Of a stretch of DNA of 64,000 nt, positions 39,858-48,196 are shown in pieces. Numbering within the stretch: position 1 is the first letter of the stretch; the number at the start of each line of letters is the position of its first letter. The DNA comes from a virus. The DNA lies in IMG/VR virus record IMGVR_UViG_3300031787_013450, positions 28,491 through 92,490 of that record; one strand, written 5' to 3'. Under the pieces are notes generated by a model. That model made no database searches, was not told the origin of the DNA, and worked only from the letters and a program-made list of their open reading frames with translations. The position numbers and the translations under genes are program-made.

Positions 39858-40003
39858 AGTCAGGTGGCGAAATTGGTAGACGCTACGCAATTATACTTAC
39901 GAGTAAATTACCAACATAAATCCAAAGTAGGTTGCGCAGAAACGCTTTGGTAAAGGTAAGTTGATAAAAGGTTTACATACAGGTTCGAATCCTGTCCTGA
40001 CTG
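39858..40003 (+). ncRNA. tRNA-like RNA with H-type pseudoknot, longest form
   Basis: Acceptor AGTCAGG / CCTGACT, D region GGCGAAATTGGTAGACGC, T-arm as in its relatives. CTACGCAA (39883) pairs with TTGCGCAG (39932, one mismatch) and ACTTAC (39895) with GTAAGT (39956), interleaved. Alternative CCAAAG/CTTTGG pairing also exists, so the fold needs testing. Discriminator base is G here, A in the others. Confidence 0.65.
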
Positions 40004-40016
40004 CTAAAAAATAAAT

Positions 40017-40047
40017 TTTGTTTTATAATTTTTTATTAGTATCTTTG
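40017..40047 (+). promoter_or_regulatory. Bacteroidota-type promoter
   Basis: TTTG 40017 and TATCTTTG 40040-40047; start of the accessory island. Confidence 0.75.
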
Positions 40048-40051
40048 TATT

Positions 40052-40297
40052 ATGAAAAATAAACAAACAGGTTTAGATTTTTTATTAGAAAACTTACCTA
40101 AAAGATTTTCTAACGCTTTGAAAACGGATTCTATGGATTTGATTGAACAAGCGTATAAAATACAAAGGCAAGAGATGATTGAAATGGCACATAAAATGCA
40201 AATAATAAGAGATGTTGATTCAGATGGAAATGTTTTTTATGTTTTTGAACCAGTAGAATATTATGAACAAACATATGGGAAAGAAAATAACAGTTGA
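40052..40297 (+). CDS. Hypothetical accessory protein
   Basis: 81 residues; LLENLPKRFSNALKTDSMDL then EQAYKIQRQEMIEMAHKMQI. Its end resembles the QYYEEIYG-type tail of the 49035 protein (VEYYEQTYGKENNS), hinting at shared phage accessory ancestry. Unknown function. Confidence 0.6.
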   Translation: MKNKQTGLDFLLENLPKRFSNALKTDSMDLIEQAYKIQRQEMIEMAHKMQIIRDVDSDGNVFYVFEPVEYYEQTYGKENNS

Positions 40298-40706
40298 ATT
40301 AGGATTTGAAGAAGCGTGTTTAATTGAACGTGCACTTGAATTATATAGTAGAGTTGGAATATTTCAATTCGATAATCTTACATTATGTAATAGTTTGCAA
40401 TCTAAACTATGGAAGGATGATATATCCGACAAATTCAGGGATAGGGCGGATGACCTTAAATCTGTTTTTAATTACAACCCACCATCACACCCATCTATTT
40501 TTAATACACAAGATGTACAAGATGATGTTAGAATAGCCTGTCATATGTATCAACAATTTAGACATGAACGTTATAAAGATAGAATAGCATCTGGTGAACA
40601 AACAGAAAGACATCATACCGTTGATGAATATCCAGCAGATATATGTAATATTGCAGGTATTAAAACTCCTGATTGTAAAATTAATATTGAAAATCTTAAT
40701 AATTAA
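40275..40706 (+). CDS. Hypothetical accessory protein
   Basis: 143 residues from ATG 40275 (ATG 40263 also in frame), overlapping the previous gene. Contains DDVRIACHMYQQFRHERYKD. No family recognised. Confidence 0.55.
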   Translation: MGKKITVELGFEEACLIERALELYSRVGIFQFDNLTLCNSLQSKLWKDDISDKFRDRADDLKSVFNYNPPSHPSIFNTQDVQDDVRIACHMYQQFRHERYKDRIASGEQTERHHTVDEYPADICNIAGIKTPDCKINIENLNN

Positions 40707-40711
40707 TTATT

Positions 40712-41035
40712 ATGACTAAATTTGAATCTCACATAACGCTTAATAAGCCAAAAGATATTACAGAAGCAAAACTATTGTTTAAAATTGCTTCTGATAATAA
40801 CATGAAAACTTCTTGGATAACAGGAGACCCAGTTTTAGGTGTTGGTAAGTGGTTTTATATAAGCGGATATTCTACAGATTTTGATAATTTGTTAGAAAAA
40901 GTTAAAAATGTGTCACATCAAATAAAAAATAATAACATAGAAGTTATCCGTGAAAAAATAGAACAGATAATGTACGATACTAAAACAAATTATTTTACAT
41001 GCGGTGTTGATTGTTTTGCTTGTTTGGATAATTAA
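40712..41035 (+). CDS. Hypothetical accessory protein
   Basis: 107 residues; starts FESHITLNKPKDITEAKLLF and ends with a Cys-rich tail (CGVDCFACLDN). HITL recalls one half of an HxT motif, but no second motif is present. Confidence 0.55.
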   Translation: MTKFESHITLNKPKDITEAKLLFKIASDNNMKTSWITGDPVLGVGKWFYISGYSTDFDNLLEKVKNVSHQIKNNNIEVIREKIEQIMYDTKTNYFTCGVDCFACLDN

Positions 41036-41047
41036 ATATTTTATAAA

Positions 41048-41326
41048 ATGAATAACGAATACATCATAATCTCAAAAACAGCTATTCAAAAAAGAATAGC
41101 AGAGTTGGAAAATAAAAGAGATGAATATGCATTTAATCCAAGTAGAACTGATGATTGTTATAGATATAATTCAATAATAAAAGTTCTTAAAGAAATCTTA
41201 TCACAATCTACCCCTTTAATTCCTGAGATTGAAAAGGCTTACTTTGAAGGAGAGTGTTATGGAATAGGCACAGATGCTTGTACCACAAAACAAGACTACA
41301 TCACAAACTTAAAACTTGATATATGA
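41048..41326 (+). CDS. Accessory paralog A1
   Basis: 92 residues. IIISKTAIQKRIAELENKRD and EILSQSTPLIPEIEKAY are shared with the protein at 42844. Ends YITNLKLDI, encoded by the AAACTTGATATATGA junction repeat. Such proteins are common in flavobacterial phages; function unknown. Confidence 0.6.
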   Translation: MNNEYIIISKTAIQKRIAELENKRDEYAFNPSRTDDCYRYNSIIKVLKEILSQSTPLIPEIEKAYFEGECYGIGTDACTTKQDYITNLKLDI

Positions 41327-41351
41327 GGATTGACTAATTAAAATTTAAACA

Positions 41352-41591
41352 ATGATTAAGAAAAACAAAAAGTATAAATTTCCTGATGGTATTGATAGAA
41401 CTATTGTAGATGTTGAACGTTCAAGAGGTAATAAAACATTCACCAACTCAGATTATAGTTGTTATTATGTTGACATCCCATTTGAAGATGGTGATGAATA
41501 TTTTGAAAAGTATTCTGAGTATTATGAAGAAATATTAGCATTGAATGGTTTCCAACCAACACCACCAAATAAATATTATCATCAAACTTAA
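41352..41591 (+). CDS. Hypothetical accessory protein
   Basis: 79 residues; N-terminal KYKFPDGIDRTIVDVERSRG may be a small beta domain. The gene end and the next start lie in the junction repeat. Confidence 0.55.
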   Translation: MIKKNKKYKFPDGIDRTIVDVERSRGNKTFTNSDYSCYYVDIPFEDGDEYFEKYSEYYEEILALNGFQPTPPNKYYHQT

Positions 41592-41601
41592 AACTTGATA
41601 T

Positions 41602-41817
41602 ATGACACTAATAATAATCTTTTTAATGAGTCTTTTATCTACTTACAGTGTATTAACACTAATTGCCGCTTCATTAAACACCAAAATAAAAGATATTTTT
41701 GATAGTACTGATGAGTTATATATTATGTATCAAACTTTTATGGTGATTATGATGACTTTAGTATTTTTTATAATTTATTGTGCTATTAATAATACATTTT
41801 TACATTTTAAAACTTGA
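41602..41817 (+). CDS. Two-span membrane protein
   Basis: 71 residues, hydrophobic ~1-24 and ~45-63. Start and end both lie next to copies of the AAAACTTGATATATGA repeat. Unknown. Confidence 0.5.
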   Translation: MTLIIIFLMSLLSTYSVLTLIAASLNTKIKDIFDSTDELYIMYQTFMVIMMTLVFFIIYCAINNTFLHFKT

Positions 41818-41820
41818 TAT

Positions 41821-42057
41821 ATGAAAATTAAAGAAATAAAAAGAAAAGAAAATTCTTACTTTATTTATGAAGTAACATTTACACCTAATTGGTTAGAAAA
41901 ATTATTGGGTGTTGAAGAAAAAACAAAAGAATATAAAGACAGAGATGCAACTTATACTTTTGGTGGTGGTAATGTTTATATTGATAAATCTGGCAAAGAA
42001 TTAGGTAATGGAAATTGGATTGGTGAAGCTATTGATAGATTTAGAAGAAGTTGGTAG
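41821..42057 (+). CDS. Hypothetical accessory protein
   Basis: 78 residues; FTPNWLEKLLGVEEKTKEYK then GGGNVYIDKSGKELGNGNWI. A family seen by eye in Bacteroidota phages, unknown function. Preceded by the junction repeat. Confidence 0.55.
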   Translation: MKIKEIKRKENSYFIYEVTFTPNWLEKLLGVEEKTKEYKDRDATYTFGGGNVYIDKSGKELGNGNWIGEAIDRFRRSW

Positions 42058-42073
42058 TCTTAAAACTTGATAT

Positions 42074-42607
42074 ATGAAATACAGATTAATAGATAAAACA
42101 ACAGGTATAGAAACCTTTTGTGACAAGGTTACAATAGATGGTTTTGATTATTATGTGAGTGATGAACATAAAACCAATTTAGTACATATACCTAAAGATG
42201 GTATCATTATGGAACAAATAGTCAATTATAATACAGAAGAATACAAGTCTTCGGTTAGAACATTTGGAAATAAAAATCATCGGTTTGTAATAGCAACCAA
42301 CAACTCAAACATTGATATTCCACAAGTTGTGGATGGGGTTGAAATTATTTGTATTAATGATTTGCAAGAATTTTATGGTACAGATATTCAATTGACATCA
42401 GAAGGGGAAAAGTATTTAAGCGGCTTCAAAACAGGCTACAACAAATCCCAACAAACATATCCTTTTAGTGAAGATGATATGATTGAGTTTGCTGAGTTTT
42501 ATTTTAGAGAAGAGTTTAATTCAACAATGCAAGATTGTAAATCATCTAAAAAACTCCTCCAACTTTGGAAAGAACAACAACTTAAAACAGTTTATTATGA
42601 AAATTAG
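42074..42607 (+). CDS. Modular accessory protein with GFKTGYxxSQ module
   Basis: 177 residues. N-terminal strand-rich domain of unknown function, then SGFKTGYNKSQQTYPFSEDD, a variant of the GAKWQQERxYSEEE module found in six proteins between 44.9 and 49 kb. Confidence 0.6.
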   Translation: MKYRLIDKTTGIETFCDKVTIDGFDYYVSDEHKTNLVHIPKDGIIMEQIVNYNTEEYKSSVRTFGNKNHRFVIATNNSNIDIPQVVDGVEIICINDLQEFYGTDIQLTSEGEKYLSGFKTGYNKSQQTYPFSEDDMIEFAEFYFREEFNSTMQDCKSSKKLLQLWKEQQLKTVYYEN

Positions 42608-42842
42608 ATATGTAGAAAAATGTAGTAAAGTAACTGGCGAAGTTCTTAACAACTACATAGAAGAAAAAAGATGGTTTGGTTGGAAACGACTAGGCTTCAC
42701 AATAAATATGGGTTATGGAAGCGTTTATAACTATTTTAATAATAAAGATAAAAAAACGTTGTTAAAAGAAGTTTTAGACCACAAAAAACTATGTTTGAAT
42801 TTTATTGATGTAATTGAATATCCAACAATTAAAGAATATTAA
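42597..42842 (+). CDS. Hypothetical accessory protein
   Basis: 81 residues from ATG 42597, overlapping the previous gene by 11 bases; a longer upstream frame is rejected since it lies wholly inside that gene. Aromatic (EEKRWFGWKRLGFTINMGYG). Unknown. Confidence 0.5.
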   Translation: MKIRYVEKCSKVTGEVLNNYIEEKRWFGWKRLGFTINMGYGSVYNYFNNKDKKTLLKEVLDHKKLCLNFIDVIEYPTIKEY

Positions 42843-42843
42843 A

Positions 42844-43104
42844 ATGAAAGAGGAATTCATTATCATTTCAAAAACCGCTATTCAAAAAAGAATAGAAGAA
42901 TTGGAGAAACAGATGCAAGAGCATATTCAATCTGCTCAAAAAACAGGTGATTATGATTTTCAGTTTGAAGATAAATTAGAAGAATTAAAAGAAATCCTAT
43001 CTCAATCAACTCCATTGATTCCTGAGATTGAAAAAGCTTATAAGCATTGTTTATCAAATGAAGAATTTAAAGACTACATTTCAAACTTAAAACTTGATAT
43101 ATGA
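42844..43104 (+). CDS. Accessory paralog A2
   Basis: 86 residues, paralog of the 41048 protein (IIISKTAIQKRIEELEKQ, EILSQSTPLIPEIEKAY, YISNLKLDI). Its end carries the fifth junction repeat and overlaps the next ATG. Confidence 0.6.
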   Translation: MKEEFIIISKTAIQKRIEELEKQMQEHIQSAQKTGDYDFQFEDKLEELKEILSQSTPLIPEIEKAYKHCLSNEEFKDYISNLKLDI

Positions 43105-43325
43105 CACAAGAAGAAATAAAGATTGAAAACAAACCTGTTTATTGCAATGCTTGGACTTCTAATATATCAGATAAGGTGATGTGTAATACCATTCCTTGTT
43201 GTGGTTATTGTGTTCATGGTAGAACTGATAAAGTTTTAGATGGATTTACTGCAATAGATAAAGTAGGTAAACATCAAGCACCGTACTATAATGATATGAG
43301 AAAAGAAAAAAACGATAAGTTATGA
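43101..43325 (+). CDS. Cysteine-rich small protein
   Basis: 74 residues with CNAW...CNTIPCCGYCVHG, possibly a zinc-binding knuckle. ATGA overlaps on both sides. Unknown. Confidence 0.55.
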   Translation: MTQEEIKIENKPVYCNAWTSNISDKVMCNTIPCCGYCVHGRTDKVLDGFTAIDKVGKHQAPYYNDMRKEKNDKL

Positions 43326-43717
43326 CACAAGAAGAAATCTTACAATATAATAAGCTGTGTGCTGAGTTTTTAGATGCAATATATTCTGAAGATGCGGAAG
43401 CGTGGGGTTTTGGTAATGCTAAAAACATCGGTTCAAAAATGTTTCATGGTGTTATGTACCACAATGTAATAGAAGCTCAAAGATTTGAAAAAGAACTAAA
43501 ATTCCATTCAGATTGGAATTGGATAATGGAAGTAGTTGAAGCTATTGAGAAATTAGGATATGAAATAGATATATTTTCTAATTGTGTAGAAATATGTGAC
43601 ACACCTGATGAAAATTATATAACAGAAGCAGTCGGTAAAACTAAAAAAGAAGCAGTAGTACAAGCAATTGATTCTTTTCTTAAATTTTATAATAAAAATT
43701 TGGAAATGTCAAAATAA
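43322..43717 (+). CDS. Hypothetical accessory protein
   Basis: 131 residues: EFLDAIYSEDAEAWGFGNAK, then KFHSDWNWIMEVVEAIEKLG and a C-terminal KTKKEAVVQAIDSFLKFYN. This last pattern is common in phage and prophage hypothetical proteins. Unknown. Confidence 0.6.
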   Translation: MTQEEILQYNKLCAEFLDAIYSEDAEAWGFGNAKNIGSKMFHGVMYHNVIEAQRFEKELKFHSDWNWIMEVVEAIEKLGYEIDIFSNCVEICDTPDENYITEAVGKTKKEAVVQAIDSFLKFYNKNLEMSK

Positions 43718-43730
43718 TGTAGTATATTTG
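43699..43730 (+). promoter_or_regulatory. Bacteroidota-type promoter
   Basis: TTTG 43699 and TATATTTG 43723-43730, overlapping the end of the previous gene; drives the RHH/GIY-YIG pair. Confidence 0.7.
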
Positions 43731-43752
43731 TAGTAATCAAAATACTATAATT

Positions 43753-43890
43753 ATGCTAAAAGAAAAAGATATTTTAATTAGAATTGATTCAGAACTAAAA
43801 AAGAAAGTTCAAGAAAAAGCTAAATCTCTTGGGCTTTCTGTTTCCTCTTATATTAGAACACTTTTAATAAAGGAGGTTAGTAATGGATAA
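43753..43890 (+). CDS. Ribbon-helix-helix (CopG/Arc-like) regulator
   Basis: 45 residues: DILIRIDSELKKKVQEKAKS then LGLSVSSYIRTLLIKE, the strand-helix-helix pattern of RHH repressors. It overlaps the GIY-YIG start by 8 bases and carries within it the strong AGGAGG ribosome-binding site of that gene. Probably autoregulates the pair. Confidence 0.75.
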   Translation: MLKEKDILIRIDSELKKKVQEKAKSLGLSVSSYIRTLLIKEVSNG

Positions 43891-44719
43891 AATTTGTGGA
43901 ATATACAAAATCACTTCACCTTCTGGTAAAATTTATATCGGACAAAGTAAGAACATCTCAAAAAGATATAAAACATACAAAAAATATAATGAACCTAAAC
44001 AAAGAAGATTGTATTATTCTGTATTAAAATACGGATGGGAAACCCACAAATTTGAAATAGTTGAAGAATGTTCTATTAATTTACTAAATAAAAGAGAAAG
44101 GTACTGGCAAGATTACTATGATGTTTTAAATAAAGATAAAGGTTTAAATTGCAACTTAACTAATACAGAAGAGTTACCAAGAATAGTATCATTAGAAACT
44201 AAAATACAAGTAGCTAAAACCTCTTTAGAAGACTGTTTAAAAATTTGGGATTTATATATTTCTGGAAAAACTACTGCTGAAATCCAAAAAATTTTTAGTA
44301 CAGTAGATTTAAAGGTTTTATGGAAGATAAAATCTGGAACTCATTGGATAAATGAATATTTATCAAGTCAAGGAGTTTTATATGATGATTATAAACATTT
44401 AATAAAATCATATAACTTATCTGAAAAAGACGAAGAAAATATTATAAATCTTTATTATAAAGAAGGATTAACAGTTAAAGAAATAATTAAAATATACAAT
44501 AGTTCGACAAAAGCAATTGCTAATATTTTAAATATTACAAAAAGGAGAAGAAAATCAAAAAATATCTTACAATATGATTTAGAAGGAACTTTTATTAAAG
44601 AGTGGGTTTCTTCTAAAGAAGTTGAAGATAAATTAGGATTTAATCGAACAAATATTAACCACGCAGCGAGTGGTAAATATAAAAATTACAAAGGATTTAT
44701 TTGGAAATATAAGTCCTAA
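43883..44719 (+). CDS. GIY-YIG homing endonuclease with NUMOD1
   Basis: 278 residues. GIY-YIG core CGIYKITSPSGKIYIGQSKN, then a linker with HTH-like stretches (GLTVKEIIKIYNSSTKAIAN), and a NUMOD1 C-terminus (QYDLEGTFIKEWVSSKEVED ... GFIWKYKS). Start at 43883 fixed by AAAGGAGG seven bases upstream, rare in this genome, suggesting import together with the RHH gene. Confidence 0.9.
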   Translation: MDKICGIYKITSPSGKIYIGQSKNISKRYKTYKKYNEPKQRRLYYSVLKYGWETHKFEIVEECSINLLNKRERYWQDYYDVLNKDKGLNCNLTNTEELPRIVSLETKIQVAKTSLEDCLKIWDLYISGKTTAEIQKIFSTVDLKVLWKIKSGTHWINEYLSSQGVLYDDYKHLIKSYNLSEKDEENIINLYYKEGLTVKEIIKIYNSSTKAIANILNITKRRRKSKNILQYDLEGTFIKEWVSSKEVEDKLGFNRTNINHAASGKYKNYKGFIWKYKS

Positions 44720-44748
44720 AGCAATTAATCAATTTTTAATCTGGTATA

Positions 44749-44949
44749 ATGAGAACAAATAAACTATACACAAAAGAAGAAGCAGCAAGTTTAGAAAAAG
44801 TGTTAGATATGGGTTTTTCTGTTGAAAATAGTAACGGAGATAAAATTAACTACGCTATTGATGGCTATCATATCTCGTTTCATAACGGAAACGAAAAAGA
44901 TTATTCTACAGTAAAAGGAGCTTTTACTCAATTCTTTAAAAAACATTAA
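44749..44949 (+). CDS. Hypothetical accessory protein
   Basis: 66 residues: LYTKEEAASLEKVLDMGFSV, YHISFHNGNEKDYS, ending FTQFFKKH. Unknown. Confidence 0.55.
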   Translation: MRTNKLYTKEEAASLEKVLDMGFSVENSNGDKINYAIDGYHISFHNGNEKDYSTVKGAFTQFFKKH

Positions 44950-44950
44950 T

Positions 44951-45550
44951 ATGAAACTGATTGAAATTTTAAAAGACGTGCACTATATAGTTACAGATGA
45001 TTCTGAAATAAAGAATGGTGATTATGCTATTCATAATAATAAAGAATATCGTGAGCAATATAAAGAAAAACCTATTATTTGTACTGAGAATAATCGTGTA
45101 TCAATTCAAGAGCATTGGGACAAAATTACTCATTCAACTCAACCGTTAGAAGATATGAATCATGGTAATTATACTTCTAAAGTATTTCTTGATATTAAAC
45201 CACTTACTGTAGCAGAAGTAGAAGAAGTTATTTATGGTTATAGTGTTGAAAAGATGGCTGAAGAAGAATTTCCTGATGAAACAACTCCTGGTTGGAGAGA
45301 TAGTTTTAGTCCAAGAGAAAGGAAAGGTTATAAAGTAGGCTTCAAAGCACACCAAGAACTTGTAAAGGATAAATTGTTTTCTATTGAGGATATGCAAAAA
45401 TTTGGAGAAGTTTTAGTATGGAATATGATAGGCAAAACTATTACAGAATCATTTATTAAACAGTTACAAGAATCTCTTTTAAAAACCATGCTTCCAAAAA
45501 CAGAATGGGAATGTACTTTCGATGAACAAGGTAAATTGAAATTAATATGA
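44951..45550 (+). CDS. Modular accessory protein
   Basis: 199 residues. N-terminal DDSEIKNGDYAIHNNKEYRE resembles the EEIKEGDW segment of 46599 and 48197; centre KGYKVGFKAHQELVKDKLFS is a variant of the GAKWQQERxYSE module. Unknown function. Confidence 0.6.
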   Translation: MKLIEILKDVHYIVTDDSEIKNGDYAIHNNKEYREQYKEKPIICTENNRVSIQEHWDKITHSTQPLEDMNHGNYTSKVFLDIKPLTVAEVEEVIYGYSVEKMAEEEFPDETTPGWRDSFSPRERKGYKVGFKAHQELVKDKLFSIEDMQKFGEVLVWNMIGKTITESFIKQLQESLLKTMLPKTEWECTFDEQGKLKLI

Positions 45551-45705
45551 ACAGAAAACAAACGATAAACTTGGTAAATATTTGCATGCTAATATTTGGT
45601 ATATTTTTTATGTTTTTACCTAATCCTGAGCAAATTTTGTATATGGGTATAGGATTCTTTGTGACAAGTGTTTTGAATTTATTATTTAATAATTTAGAAA
45701 AATGA
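45547..45705 (+). CDS. Small two-span membrane protein
   Basis: 52 residues, ATG 45547 overlapping the previous TGA and its own TGA overlapping the next ATG. Hydrophobic at ~9-25 and ~29-47. Unknown. Confidence 0.55.
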   Translation: MNRKQTINLVNICMLIFGIFFMFLPNPEQILYMGIGFFVTSVLNLLFNNLEK

Positions 45706-45986
45706 AACCAACTAAACAAACAGTTTATTTACCTAAATCTACATTCCCACTTTCTATGAAAGGAAAAGTTGATGACTTATTCTGTTTACAACAAGGCTAC
45801 TTCTTCACACCAGAACAACTTAATGAATACACTCAAAATGTAATTAAACAAGCTCTTGAAACTGCTGCTGAAAAAGCTGAACCTGATTATTGGAAAGGAA
45901 GTTGTGAATTATGTGGAAGTAATACGGTTGATAAAGAATCAATAATAAACACATTTGAAGAAACCTATAACAAATTTGAAGTATGA
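45702..45986 (+). CDS. Hypothetical accessory protein
   Basis: 94 residues: YLPKSTFPLSMKGKVDDLFC, FFTPEQLNEYTQNVIKQALE, then a CELCGSN knuckle. Typical of flavobacterial phage accessory genes. Unknown. Confidence 0.6.
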   Translation: MKPTKQTVYLPKSTFPLSMKGKVDDLFCLQQGYFFTPEQLNEYTQNVIKQALETAAEKAEPDYWKGSCELCGSNTVDKESIINTFEETYNKFEV

Positions 45987-46186
45987 TAACAATAACATTA
46001 AGTGGTTTTAAAACCAAAGAACAAGCTATTGAATGGCTGAATCAATATGAAGGGAGTTTAGAACAGCATTTTGATTTTGAAGACGAAGAAACACCTTCAA
46101 TGTGTGTTATGGAACAATATATTCCAGAAATGAAATCTTTCAAAGATGATGAAACTAAATTAAACTTTAATCTTGAATTAAAATGA
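45983..46186 (+). CDS. Hypothetical accessory protein
   Basis: 67 residues, acidic; SGFKTKEQAIEWLNQYEGSL. Overlaps both neighbours by 4 bases. Confidence 0.55.
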   Translation: MITITLSGFKTKEQAIEWLNQYEGSLEQHFDFEDEETPSMCVMEQYIPEMKSFKDDETKLNFNLELK

Positions 46187-46602
46187 CAACACCAGTAAAA
46201 TTTGAATTAGCGAAGTTGCTAAAAGAAAAAGGGTTTGATAAATACTGTACTTCAGGATATACTGAAAGTGGAGATGTATATCTACATCAAGGAGGTCAAG
46301 AACCAGTTAAAAACGGACATGGTTATTATGAGGGTAGGAATTATAACGGAGGTGAATTTTATTGTTCAGCACCAACCATTGCAGAAGTAGTAATGTGGTT
46401 GTATGAGAAGCATGGGATATGGATTAGTGTGTCAATAACAATACAAAAAGAATATTACTATCAATGTATTGATATAACAGGTAAAAAAGATTCAACAAAA
46501 AATAATTACCCTTCTCGTATATGTAAACCAGGAAATTATTATAACTCACCAACAGAAGCCTACGAAGCTGCTATTGAATACACTTTAAATAATTTAATAT
46601 GA
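46183..46602 (+). CDS. Hypothetical accessory protein
   Basis: 139 residues: FELAKLLKEKGFDKYCTSGY, APTIAEVVMWLYEKHGIWIS, PTEAYEAAIEYTLNNLI. This three-part pattern recurs in Bacteroidota phages and prophages; function unknown. Confidence 0.65.
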   Translation: MTTPVKFELAKLLKEKGFDKYCTSGYTESGDVYLHQGGQEPVKNGHGYYEGRNYNGGEFYCSAPTIAEVVMWLYEKHGIWISVSITIQKEYYYQCIDITGKKDSTKNNYPSRICKPGNYYNSPTEAYEAAIEYTLNNLI

Positions 46603-47348
46603 AAAACATACACGTATTAGCAAGGGACAAACCAAGTAGGTTATGCCTAGATAGTAAAGAAGTTTTATGGTTTGCTCCCAGAGGTGGGTATTCTACAGCA
46701 GATGGTAAACAACACATCTACATCACTAATTCAGAAGAAATTAAAGAAGGAGATTGGATGTATTATAAACATTTTGGAGAAGATATTATATGTAAGTATG
46801 ATACACTGGGTAGTCAAAATACAAATGTAAATGAGCATAAAGATTATTACAAAAAAATCATCCTAACAACAGACCAAGACTTAATCAAAGATGGTATACA
46901 AGCTATTGATGATGAGTTCTTAGAATGGTTTGTTAAGAATCCTACTTGTGAGGAAGTTGAAGTAGAATCTTGGCAAACTAAAGGAGAATGGAAATTAGAT
47001 TACGAAATAATCATTCCAAGTGAAGAACCTAAAACACACCCAAAGGTATTTTCAGAAAATGGTAATGAATTATTTTTTAATGAAGAAGGTTATCTTATTA
47101 AAGAAGAACCTAAACAAGAAACACTTGAAGAATTTATTAGTGAAGTAACTAAAAATTTTGGTAATGAAATGTCTATTAAGTTTACATCAGGTGGTATTAA
47201 ATTAGGTGCTAAATGGCAATCAGAAAAAATGTATAGTGAGAAAGAAGTGGAGGGAATAATTGCATCATTATTACATACGCCTAAATTAGTAGAAGAAGGA
47301 AGTTGGGAAGATATTGCTAAATGGCTTGAACAATTTAAAAAGAAATAG
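46599..47348 (+). CDS. Modular accessory protein B1
   Basis: 249 residues. N-terminal domain shared with 48197 (DKPSRL, EEIKEGDW, KKIILTTDQDLIKDGIQAID, EWFVKNPTCEEVEVE), then ETLEEF and the module GAKWQSEKMYSEKEV, ending WLEQFKKK. Unknown function. Confidence 0.65.
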   Translation: MKNIHVLARDKPSRLCLDSKEVLWFAPRGGYSTADGKQHIYITNSEEIKEGDWMYYKHFGEDIICKYDTLGSQNTNVNEHKDYYKKIILTTDQDLIKDGIQAIDDEFLEWFVKNPTCEEVEVESWQTKGEWKLDYEIIIPSEEPKTHPKVFSENGNELFFNEEGYLIKEEPKQETLEEFISEVTKNFGNEMSIKFTSGGIKLGAKWQSEKMYSEKEVEGIIASLLHTPKLVEEGSWEDIAKWLEQFKKK

Positions 47349-47350
47349 TT

Positions 47351-47626
47351 ATGAATAAAGAAACACTTGAAGAAGCTGCTGAAAGATTATATCCTGAAAA
47401 TTGGGAATCAATTATGGATGGTCAACATGATAGTAATTCTTATGAAAGAACAGCCTTTATAAATGGTGCTAAATGGCAACAAGAAAGAAGGTATAGTGAG
47501 GCAATTGAATTTGCTGAGTGGATTAGAATTAAAGACTTCCAAACTACAGAAAGAGATAATTGGATTGGTTTAGAGCTGATATACTATACAACAGAAGAAT
47601 TATTTGAAAAATTTAAAAAGAAATAA
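47351..47626 (+). CDS. Modular accessory protein C1
   Basis: 91 residues consisting almost wholly of the ETLEEAA leader, NGAKWQQERRYSE module and TTEELFEKFKKK tail. Confidence 0.6.
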   Translation: MNKETLEEAAERLYPENWESIMDGQHDSNSYERTAFINGAKWQQERRYSEAIEFAEWIRIKDFQTTERDNWIGLELIYYTTEELFEKFKKK

Positions 47627-47627
47627 G

Positions 47628-47900
47628 ATGAAAAGACCCAATCAATATTCTAAACCATTAGAAGGTGTTAGAACGGAAAGTTATCATCCTGCTGACTATA
47701 CAAACAATCAATATGCAAAAGATTTGAATACATATATTGATTATCTTGAAATACAACAAGAAAGAAGGTATAGTGAGGAAGAAGTAATTAAAATACTATT
47801 AAAACATCAATCTGATTATAGAAGGGCTGTAAGAAATACATCTCCTTTGGATTGGAGTTTTGATATTAAAGATTGGTTTAGGCAATTTAAAAAGAAATAA
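47628..47900 (+). CDS. Modular accessory protein C2
   Basis: 90 residues from ATG 47628. YLEIQQERRYSEEEVIKILL and tail DWFRQFKKK match the C-module; the N-terminus (GVRTESYHPADYTNNQ) is different. Confidence 0.6.
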   Translation: MKRPNQYSKPLEGVRTESYHPADYTNNQYAKDLNTYIDYLEIQQERRYSEEEVIKILLKHQSDYRRAVRNTSPLDWSFDIKDWFRQFKKK

Positions 47901-47901
47901 G

Positions 47902-48195
47902 ATGACACAAGAAACACTTGAAGAAGCGGCTGAAAATTATGCAAGAAAACAATGTGATGATATGTATGATGACATAGCTCCAAGCGGAGGTAATTGGGGA
48001 TGGGAAACTTCTACGGATTTTATTGCAGGTGCTAAATGGCAACAAGAAAGAAGTTATAGTGAAATAGAAGACTTTATTAATTGGATTGATAAGCAAGAAA
48101 TTCCAAGAGAAAATGGATGGTGGATTAAGTATTTAAACGGAAAAGATACTTACCTTTCTACAAAAGAATTATTTGAACAATTTAAAAAGAAATAA
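47902..48195 (+). CDS. Modular accessory protein C3
   Basis: 97 residues from ATG 47902. ETLEEAAENYARKQ, AGAKWQQERSYSE, STKELFEQFKKK: paralog of the 47351 protein. Confidence 0.6.
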   Translation: MTQETLEEAAENYARKQCDDMYDDIAPSGGNWGWETSTDFIAGAKWQQERSYSEIEDFINWIDKQEIPRENGWWIKYLNGKDTYLSTKELFEQFKKK

Positions 48196-48196
48196 T

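Noticed and set aside
40712-41035. 2H phosphoesterase (HITL near N-terminus)
   Set aside because: Only one HxT-like motif; the second required motif is absent.
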